Assembly (NCBI GenBank): GCA_043718225.1
Contig: JAYSWD010000068.1
Coordinates: forward strand, 1-19,350
Direction of reading: 5' to 3'
Length of the DNA: 19,350 nt
Source of the DNA: Multiplicimicrobium sp043718225
GTDB lineage: Bacteria; Omnitrophota; Omnitrophia; Omnitrophales; Aquincolibacteriaceae
Shown here: positions 14,539 through 19,350 of the stretch, one piece after another
Layout: the number at the start of each line of letters is the position of its first letter
How positions within the stretch are numbered: position 1 is the stretch's first letter
The notes under the pieces: generated by a model
The model's input: the letters and a program-made list of their open reading frames with translations, nothing else
Told to the model about the DNA's origin: nothing
The model's database searches: none
Program-made: the position numbers and the translations under genes

Positions 14539-15945
14539 TTAGTTTTGAACTTCAAAAAGTTCCGGGTTTCTTTTTTTATAAAAATTAATCAACGGCCCCG
14601 TCATCGCGGTTGTCACAAGCGCCATCACCACCATCATCGAAAAAACCTGCGATGAAAAAATTCCAAGCTCATAAGCGATATTCAATACTATTAATTCCAT
14701 CAGTCCGCGCGTATTCATCAGCGCGCCGATCAAAACTGACTGCGGGGTTGTAAGACCCGCGATGCGGCCCGCGGCCCATGCCCCGCCCCATTTTCCAACA
14801 ATCGCGACGCCCAGCAATAAGGCGGTCACGGGCAGATCTTCAAAGCGGAGCAAATTTAAATGAGTGCGGAGCCCCGAAATAACGAAAAAAATCGGTAAAA
14901 GGAACATGGTGCAAAAATATTCCAATTTTTCAATCAGATGTTTTGAGAGCTCCGAATCTTTGGGGACAAGCGTGCCCGCGATAAACGCGCCGAAAATAGT
15001 ATGAATGCCAATCACTTCCGTCGCGGTGGCGGAAAAGAAAAGCAGGAAAAGTAAAACCGCGGAAGCCGTATTTTGGGAAGGCCGGAACCGTTCATGCCAA
15101 TAACGGAAAAGCGGACGTACCACCGCGATCATAAAAACAAGAAATACCGCGAGCGCGATCAGTGTCCAAGCCACAACCAGTATAGAAGAGGCGCTGATCA
15201 CGGCGATAATCACGGATAAAAGCAGCCACGCGGTTACATCATCCACCGCCGCCGCGGAAAGGGCGAGCTGCCCCATCGGAGTTTTCATCAATCCGCTTTC
15301 CTGAAGGATGCGCACCAGGACGGGAAAAGCCGTAATGCTCATGCCGATTCCCATCATCAGGGCGAATGCTAAAAAGTGAGTATCAGCGCCGTAATCACGA
15401 TAAATCCAGGAAGCTACCTGTACGCCGAGAAAAAAGGGCAGAAAAATACCGATATGGCTCACCATAATCACGGCATTGGTTTGATTTTTTAGCAGCCTGA
15501 AATCCATTTCCATGCCCGCAAGAAACATGAAAAGCATCACACCTAGAGCACCTAGCATATGCAGGACCATCCCCGGATCCTCCGCGAAAAAAAATTGAGC
15601 GGTATCGGGAAAAATCCAGCCAAAAAGCGACGGGCCGAGGCATACACCCGCGAGAATATGTCCGATCACGGAAGGCTGCCCGAAGCGCTTCGCGACTTGG
15701 CCAATGACAAAAGCGGTCGGGAAAATTAAAAGAAGCTGGATAAGTATTTTTCCCATGCCCTTCTGCAAATGGCGCCGTATATCATCGCAAAAATATCCAA
15801 AATCTTTCCAAAACGACGTATCGCCTGCGGGCTGTAGGGAGGAAGGCATGAATGCGCCGCCTTTTACGCCCCAGATCAAAGATAAGACAATTCCAAGAAT
15901 CAATAAAACAATACTGATAAAAAATGCGGGAATGATTTTCTTCAT
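14539..15945 (-). CDS. CPA2-family cation/proton antiporter
   Basis: This 468-residue inner-membrane protein exchanges Na+ or K+ for protons. An N-terminal segment with one hydrophobic helix (about 4-24) and a soluble loop (about 30-65) precedes the transport domain of about twelve helices. QPSVIGHILAGVCLGPSLFG, LMFLAGMEMD, and SAAAVDDVTAWLLL with the Asp-Asp ion-binding pair are characteristic of the KefB/NapA/CHX group. There is no C-terminal RCK/KTN or UspA domain, so it is not a typical KefB/KefC potassium-efflux protein. I use the ATG at 15945; a longer frame starts at a GTG at 15969 that lies inside the spacer repeat and is unlikely. A GGAG lies 11 bases before the chosen start. Confidence 0.9.
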   Translation of the reverse strand: MKKIIPAFFISIVLLILGIVLSLIWGVKGGAFMPSSLQPAGDTSFWKDFGYFCDDIRRHLQKGMGKILIQLLLIFPTAFVIGQVAKRFGQPSVIGHILAGVCLGPSLFGWIFPDTAQFFFAEDPGMVLHMLGALGVMLFMFLAGMEMDFRLLKNQTNAVIMVSHIGIFLPFFLGVQVASWIYRDYGADTHFLAFALMMGIGMSITAFPVLVRILQESGLMKTPMGQLALSAAAVDDVTAWLLLSVIIAVISASSILVVAWTLIALAVFLVFMIAVVRPLFRYWHERFRPSQNTASAVLLFLLFFSATATEVIGIHTIFGAFIAGTLVPKDSELSKHLIEKLEYFCTMFLLPIFFVISGLRTHLNLLRFEDLPVTALLLGVAIVGKWGGAWAAGRIAGLTTPQSVLIGALMNTRGLMELIVLNIAYELGIFSSQVFSMMVVMALVTTAMTGPLINFYKKRNPELFEVQN

Positions 15946-15957
15946 GAAAAGTTTCGC

Positions 15958-16043
15958 TCCACAAACCACGAACCAAGAGCCACGTCGTGCAATTGGTTCT
16001 GCGGTGTTTTTTTCGTGGCCGGTGGCTCATGGCGCGTGGCTCG
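15958..16043. repeat. spacer hairpin built from CCACGAACC/GAGCCACG units
   Basis: The left arm (15966-15983) and right arm (16022-16039) are complementary over 18 positions with three mismatches (CCACGAACCAAGAGCCAC against CCACGCGCCATGAGCCAC). Extra CGTGGCC units allow other registers. The same word family occurs at 17976-18058, where it is coding. It separates the HAD gene from the antiporter gene. Confidence 0.65.
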
Positions 16044-16057
16044 AATTACCTGAAACT

Positions 16058-16765
16058 TCATACAATCATTTCCTTCAAACTTTGAATAACAACAATATTG
16101 TGCTGCTGAGAAACATCCCGCGCGTGGCGGTTCAGCCACACAGCCCGGATACCCAAACCCGCCGCGCCCTGCACATCATCCTCCAAACTGTCCCCCACAT
16201 GCAAGGCTTGATTCGCGGGAACACCAGAAAGGCGCAAAGCTTCGAAAAAAATATCGCGGTGCGGTTTGGCTTTTCCGTAAAGCGCCGAGATAAGCATGAA
16301 ATCGAAATATTTTTTAATATCAAATGCATCGCATAAATGCAAAAGCCGGCGGTCCCAATTGGAAATCATTCCGATAATGTAACCGCGGCTTTTAAAATGT
16401 TCGAGCACGACGTGGGTTTCATCAAAAAGCTGCCATGTTTGCGGACTGGCGAATTGATCGTATAAATCATTAAAAAAAACTTCAAAGTCGTTAAACTTTT
16501 CAACGCGGCTGAAAACTTCGCGCACGATTTCACGCCACCATTTTCTTTCGCTTTTTTCATCCGACAAGGTCGAAAGCGCGTCTTTTTGATCCCAAACTTC
16601 GCGGAAAATTTGATTGAGCCGGCCCGCCTCGGCCCGCACGCCATGCTCCGCGGCGACACGCGCGTAAACTTCTCCCACGGAAGGATGCGGATACAAAAGC
16701 GTACCCCCGGCGTCGAAGAAGACGGCCCGAACTCCATCCAACATTTTATTTTTTTGTTTTATCAT
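16058..16765 (-). CDS. HAD-superfamily hydrolase, subfamily IA
   Basis: The 235-residue chain is a haloacid dehalogenase-fold enzyme, probably a phosphatase on a small metabolite. Motif I is FFDAGGTLL with nucleophile D18; the second Asp of the usual DxDxT is Gly, a change shared by some IA subfamilies. Residues 28-110 form the helical C1 cap. Motif II is ISNWD (S135), motif III the Lys of AKPHRDIF (K167), and motif IV HVGDSLEDDVQGA (D192, D196/D197). The pattern resembles the HDHD3/REG-2-like branch, whose substrates are mostly unknown. GATAAT lies five bases before the ATG, and no ribosome-binding site is seen. Both flanking spacers are repeat hairpins. Confidence 0.88.
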   Translation of the reverse strand: MIKQKNKMLDGVRAVFFDAGGTLLYPHPSVGEVYARVAAEHGVRAEAGRLNQIFREVWDQKDALSTLSDEKSERKWWREIVREVFSRVEKFNDFEVFFNDLYDQFASPQTWQLFDETHVVLEHFKSRGYIIGMISNWDRRLLHLCDAFDIKKYFDFMLISALYGKAKPHRDIFFEALRLSGVPANQALHVGDSLEDDVQGAAGLGIRAVWLNRHARDVSQQHNIVVIQSLKEMIV

Positions 16766-16777
16766 GCCGAATTATCT

Positions 16778-16849
16778 CGTGAAGCGTGAAGAGTGAAGAG
16801 TTGCCAGGAAAATTTTTCGCTTCACGTTTCACGAATCACTATTCACTTT
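16778..16849. repeat. spacer hairpin built from GTGAAGC/GTGAAGA units
   Basis: Left arm units are CGTGAAG, CGTGAAG, AGTGAAG; the right arm reads CGCTTCACG, TTTCACG, AATCACT, ATTCACTT. CGTGAAG and CTTCACG can pair in more than one register. The right arm runs through the stop codon of the TPR gene and encodes its last residues. Confidence 0.65.
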
Positions 16850-17635
16850 GTTGCGGCGGTCCATAAATTGCTGGAAAAGCATTTGCCCGACAAACGGAAT
16901 TAACGCTCCGACTCCCGCGCTTTGGCTTTGTGCCTTTAAAGCTTCGGAACCGAACTGCGTAAATTCCGAGCCGCTCAGGTACTGCCTGGTCCAAGGGTCA
17001 TTGCGCGCCAAATTTTTCTGATTATTTCCGTCTTCAATCTGGCGTGATTTGAGATCCTCGAGCGCCGACAGAACTTCAGGACGCGGCCCGCCTAATTCTC
17101 GCGCCTTCACATATGCCTCGCGAGCGTCTTCAAAAAAACCCTGATCTTCATAAGTCGCACCAATTTGCATCCAGGCTGAAACCACAACCGGCGACGAGGA
17201 ATTGCTTTTATTTTGCGCGGACAATTTCAAGACGCGGCGGAATTCATCGCGCGCGCGTTCCATTTTTTTCCGGCGTTTGTAAATCACGCCCAAATTATAA
17301 TGCGCCGGAATATCGTTTGGGCGGATCATCAGAACCTGCTCGAGTTCATTCTGGCTCAAGTTAAGGAATTGTGCGTCCACCGGCGCGCGTCCCTGCGCGG
17401 AATCATCATAAAGCGCGCCATACACGCGTGAAAGTTCAAAATGATAATCGGGATTTCCGGGGTCAAACGCGAGCGCGTTTTGAAGCGAGCGCCGGGATTC
17501 TTCCAAATCCTCCTGCGTGTCATATTTAAGTTCACTTAAGATCAAACGCGGATCAAATTTATCCTGCGCATTTAAAGAAGGCAAAAAGCACAAAAAAAGT
17601 TGCGTGATTGAAAGCAGTTTCAGAGCAAGCCGCAT
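16829..17635 (-). CDS. secreted or periplasmic TPR-repeat protein
   Basis: The 268 residues begin with a signal peptide (MRLALKLLSITQLFLCFLPSLNA, cut before QDKFD). Tetratricopeptide-type repeats follow at about 45-80 (SRRSLQNALAFDPGNPDYHF), 92-138 (NELEQVLMIRPNDIPAHYNL, then KKMERARDEFRRVLKL) and 152-190 (AWMQIGATYEDQGFFEDARE). TPR repeats bind partner proteins. A low-complexity C-terminal part (about 205-268) contains a hydrophobic run GVGALIPFVGQML. The last residues VNSDS are encoded by a spacer repeat, so the C-terminus has probably drifted. It starts nine bases after the stop of the small secreted protein gene, which suggests co-expression. The partner and function are unknown. Confidence 0.8.
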   Translation of the reverse strand: MRLALKLLSITQLFLCFLPSLNAQDKFDPRLILSELKYDTQEDLEESRRSLQNALAFDPGNPDYHFELSRVYGALYDDSAQGRAPVDAQFLNLSQNELEQVLMIRPNDIPAHYNLGVIYKRRKKMERARDEFRRVLKLSAQNKSNSSSPVVVSAWMQIGATYEDQGFFEDAREAYVKARELGGPRPEVLSALEDLKSRQIEDGNNQKNLARNDPWTRQYLSGSEFTQFGSEALKAQSQSAGVGALIPFVGQMLFQQFMDRRNKVNSDS

Positions 17636-17644
17636 GACGGGAGT

Positions 17645-18070
17645 TTATTTTTTTTGCTGCGCGCTTCGTAGCAGGTCAGCCGGATTAAACTGATCAAGCC
17701 CTTCGGGCGCGCCTTCGATTTTCATGCGCGCCATATATTCAACCCGCAGCGAGCCGTCCGCGGTTTTGAAATAATCAATTTGCAGAAGGTCATTTTTTTT
17801 AAGCTCACGCACATTTTTAAGGCCGTTCATTCCGGTATGCTCGGTCACTTTGAATAAATACTCAAGACTCTCGCCTGTCGCGGGATGTTTAAAATACGCA
17901 GAGAAAGCTGATTCATCCGGATGTGACTCTGAAACGGTGGCGGAAAGCGTATACATCGGCTCGCCCGCGAAAACCGGGCCACGGGCCACGGGCCACGCCA
18001 ACAAACTTATCAAAATAAAAGTGATAATCTTTCGTGGTGCGTGGCCCGTGGATCGTGGAACGAAAGTCAT
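17645..18070 (-). CDS. small secreted protein of unknown function with repeat-derived signal peptide
   Basis: The 141 residues start with a basic stretch (MTFVPRSTGHAPRKI), a hydrophobic core (ITFILISLLAWPVARGPVF) and a likely cleavage after VFA before GEP. The mature part (about 100 residues) has alternating beta-like segments: an opening YTLSATVSES, SLEYLFKVTEH, a KKNDLLQIDYF turn and GSLRVEYMARMKIE. This loosely recalls small beta-barrel proteins, but I do not recognise a family. The ATG lies two bases past the tpx stop with no ribosome-binding site, so translation would depend on coupling. The signal-peptide codons coincide with a CCACGGGCCACG-type repeat. The TPR gene follows after nine bases. 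Confidence 0.7.
   Translation of the reverse strand: MTFVPRSTGHAPRKIITFILISLLAWPVARGPVFAGEPMYTLSATVSESHPDESAFSAYFKHPATGESLEYLFKVTEHTGMNGLKNVRELKKNDLLQIDYFKTADGSLRVEYMARMKIEGAPEGLDQFNPADLLRSAQQKK
17976..18058. repeat. GGGCCAC tandem units and inverted partner inside the secreted-protein gene
   Basis: Three exact GGGCCAC units (17976-17996) face CGTGGTG, CGTGGCC, CGTGGAT and CGTGG units (18033-18058). GGGCCACG pairs with CGTGGCCC in three possible registers. The intervening 36 bases encode the hydrophobic core of the signal peptide. Layout matches the spacer hairpins, but this one lies in coding sequence. Confidence 0.65.
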
Positions 18071-18072
18071 TG

Positions 18073-18600
18073 TTAAATCAATTTCTTCGCCGCCGCGATG
18101 GCAGCGTCATAATTCGGATGCGCGGTGACTTCTTTGACGTATTCGGCGTATTGAACCTGATCATTCGCATCAATCACAAAAACAGCGCGGGTCAAAAGTC
18201 CGAGCTCTTTGATGCGCACGCCATAAGCCACGCCAAAGGAATGATCTTTATAGTCGGAAAGTAGTTGAACGTTCGTTGCACCTGCCGCGCCGCACCAGCG
18301 TTTTTGAGCAAAAGGCAAATCCATGCTGACTGTAATAACCGCCGCCTTCGCGCCAAGCTTGCCCGCTTCATCATTAAAACGCTTCGTTTGCAAATCACAT
18401 ACGGGAGTATCCACCGAAGGCACAACGCTAATCACGCGCACTTTACCCGCTGAGCTTTTTAAAGTGACTTCGCTTAAATCATTCGCTGTCAATTTAAAGT
18501 CTGGCGCTTTTTGTCCCGCCTTGACTTCATTGCCGATCAAAGTCATCGGGTTGCCCTTAAAAGTGATTGCGCTTTTATTTTCGATTGTAGCTGTAGACAT
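18073..18600 (-). CDS. tpx: thiol peroxidase (atypical 2-Cys peroxiredoxin)
   Basis: Tpx reduces hydrogen peroxide and lipid hydroperoxides, with electrons from thioredoxin. At 175 residues it is close to the usual length. FKGNP near the start, KAPDF, and PSVDTPVCDLQTKRFN with the peroxidatic C68 and its T65 identify it. The resolving cysteine is C103 in AQKRWCGA, at the position expected for Tpx. GLLTRAVFVID and EYVKEVTAHPNYDAAI complete the family pattern. A GGGAGA site lies four bases before the ATG. It starts a probable tpx, secreted protein, TPR protein unit. Upstream is an ACTCAAAAC-type hairpin spacer. Confidence 0.96.
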   Translation of the reverse strand: MSTATIENKSAITFKGNPMTLIGNEVKAGQKAPDFKLTANDLSEVTLKSSAGKVRVISVVPSVDTPVCDLQTKRFNDEAGKLGAKAAVITVSMDLPFAQKRWCGAAGATNVQLLSDYKDHSFGVAYGVRIKELGLLTRAVFVIDANDQVQYAEYVKEVTAHPNYDAAIAAAKKLI

Positions 18601-18613
18601 ACATTCTCCCTTT

Positions 18614-18725
18614 TAAGTCAAAACTCAAAGATCAGAGTTCAAATCCATAACTCAAAATCCAAAACTATTCGGAAATCTGAGGAACTTTAAACTGTGCTTT
18701 TGAGTTCTAAGTTTTAAATTTTGAT
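18614..18725. repeat. spacer hairpin with ACTCAAAAC units
   Basis: The left arm reads AAGTCAAAACTCAAAG, TTCAAATCCATAACTC, AAAATCCAAAACT. The right arm reads AACTTTAAACTGTGC, TTTTGAGTTCTAAG, TTTTAAATTTTGATTTACG. It shares words and layout with the spacers beside fabI. It separates queF from tpx. Confidence 0.6.
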
Positions 18726-18730
18726 TTACG

Positions 18731-19087
18731 TTACGATTCTTCATGCGAAGCTTCAATAACTGTATGAATCCCCCCACGAACATAAAAATCGGCTTTGATT
18801 TTAATCCGGCGCGGTTTCATGGCCGCGATTAAATCATCAAGTATTTTATTGGTGACTGCTTCATGAAAAGCGCCTTCATTGCGGTAACTCCACATATAAA
18901 GTTTCAAACTCTTAAGCTCGACGCAAAGCTGATCCGGAACATAATCAATATAGATAATGGCAAAATCCGGCTGCCCTGTCTTAGGACAGACGCAGGTAAA
19001 CTCGGGGCATTCAAAATGAATCCAATAATCACGCTCGGGCTTCGGATTCGGAAAGACGTCGAGCTGCTTGGAAGGACTGGTTGACAT
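18731..19087 (-). CDS. queF: NADPH-dependent 7-cyano-7-deazaguanine reductase (type I)
   Basis: QueF reduces preQ0 to preQ1 in queuosine synthesis for tRNA. With the ATG at 19087 it has 118 residues, close to the single-domain type; a longer frame to 19123 runs through the promoter and a repeat and is rejected. CPKTGQPDF carries the catalytic C34 and the acid D41. ELKSLKLYMWSYRNEGAFHE (57-76) is the QueF motif with the NADPH-side residues and the substrate-binding His-Glu. No other queuosine gene is in the window. TATAAT lies seven bases before the ATG, which leaves no room for a preQ1 riboswitch or a ribosome-binding site. Confidence 0.95.
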   Translation of the reverse strand: MSTSPSKQLDVFPNPKPERDYWIHFECPEFTCVCPKTGQPDFAIIYIDYVPDQLCVELKSLKLYMWSYRNEGAFHEAVTNKILDDLIAAMKPRRIKIKADFYVRGGIHTVIEASHEES

Positions 19088-19094
19088 GCGAGGG

Positions 19095-19100
19095 ATTATA
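19095..19100 (-). promoter_or_regulatory. -10 box of the queF promoter
   Basis: A TATAAT box lies seven bases before the queF ATG with no ribosome-binding site. An AACCAAGAAC-type unit array (19104-19131) covers the expected -35 region, where no good -35 hexamer is seen. Confidence 0.5.
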
Positions 19101-19166
19101 CAGAACCAAGAACTAACAACCAAGAACCAACTCAGTCAGACCCCACTAACCCTCCTAACCCCCAGT

Positions 19167-19349
19167 TCAAGGAGGAAGCGCACCACTTTGGGATAGGTTG
19201 TGATGAAAGACTTCGAGAGGCGTTTTGAAATTTAAGCATTTTTTAGGACGTGTGTTAAGGATATTTTGAATTTTCCAGATCTGTCGATGAGGAACAGTTT
19301 GAAAATCCGTCTTTTTTGGAAGGAATCTCCGTACGAGCCCGATTAAGTT
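19167..19349 (-). mobile_element. C-terminal part of an IS30-family transposase
   Basis: An open frame enters from the right edge and ends in TGA, giving 60 residues. LVRRFLPKKTDFQTV followed by IQNILNTRPKKCLNFKTPLEVF is the hallmark end of IS30-family DDE transposases (usually Gxx-R-F-P-K-x-T-D-F and LNxRPRKxLGxxTPxE). This region includes the last helix with the catalytic Glu region just upstream, beyond the window. The inverted terminal repeat is probably within 19130-19170, but I cannot fix its edge. Whether the element is intact depends on sequence to the right. Confidence 0.8.
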
Positions 19350-19350
19350 T

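Noticed and set aside
15946..15969. Longer antiporter start at a GTG
   Set aside because: The extension lies in the spacer repeat; the ATG at 15945 directly precedes the membrane segment.
13473..18725. CRISPR array from the repeated words in the spacers
   Set aside because: The units are 6-9 bases, degenerate and inverted, with no constant repeat, no spacer regularity and no cas genes.
19138..19163. Telomere-like CTAACCCTCCTAACCCCC stretch
   Set aside because: Only two or three imperfect units, probably part of the IS30 end.
18601..19166. preQ1 riboswitch before queF
   Set aside because: The -10 box is seven bases from the ATG, which leaves no leader to hold an aptamer.

Overview
The window reads as a piece of a Gram-negative (diderm) bacterial chromosome of medium GC. 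It encodes an LptF/LptG-family LPS-export permease, a DsbD-type thiol exporter and two proteins with signal peptides. Nothing here fixes the phylum. The gene mix and the repeat-rich spacers would suit an uncultured lineage such as Omnitrophota or Elusimicrobiota, but that is a low-confidence inference. Every recognisable gene except one fragment at the left edge lies on the minus strand, so transcription runs right to left almost throughout.

Region 1 (about 1-2850) looks accessory and AT-richer. It holds the tail of a helicase-associated-domain protein on the plus strand. Three minus-strand genes follow: a HipA-like kinase-fold protein, a PIN-like nuclease candidate just upstream of it, and a small membrane-anchored protein closed by an intrinsic terminator. 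A gene-free stretch of about 550 bases packed with palindromic repeats separates this island from the core genes.

Region 2 (about 2850-13500) holds, in transcription order from the right, a DEDDy-type 3'-5' exonuclease, SelO, a membrane diguanylate cyclase, a DsbD-like protein, a second nest of repeats, a small membrane protein, the IscS-IscA iron-sulfur pair, phosphoenolpyruvate carboxylase and the LptF/G permease. Region 3 (about 13500-19350) holds, from the right, an IS30-family transposase tail, QueF, thiol peroxidase, a small secreted protein, a secreted TPR protein, a HAD hydrolase, a CPA2 cation/proton antiporter and FabI. Thiol redox and Fe-S functions recur (Tpx, DsbD-like, SelO, IscS/IscA).

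The unusual content is in the spacers. First, two copies of a roughly 140-base element (2577-2716 and 8903-9044) share conserved cores, but their stems differ in sequence and stay perfectly paired. This is covariation expected of a selected RNA or single-stranded DNA structure. Both copies sit in the same order among other palindromes. Second, at least six minus-strand spacers carry hairpins whose arms are made of short degenerate tandem units. The unit differs from spacer to spacer, and in two cases the repeat runs into coding sequence, once forming a signal peptide. Third, several genes have a TATAAT box only 6-8 bases before the ATG and no ribosome-binding site, which suggests leaderless mRNAs.
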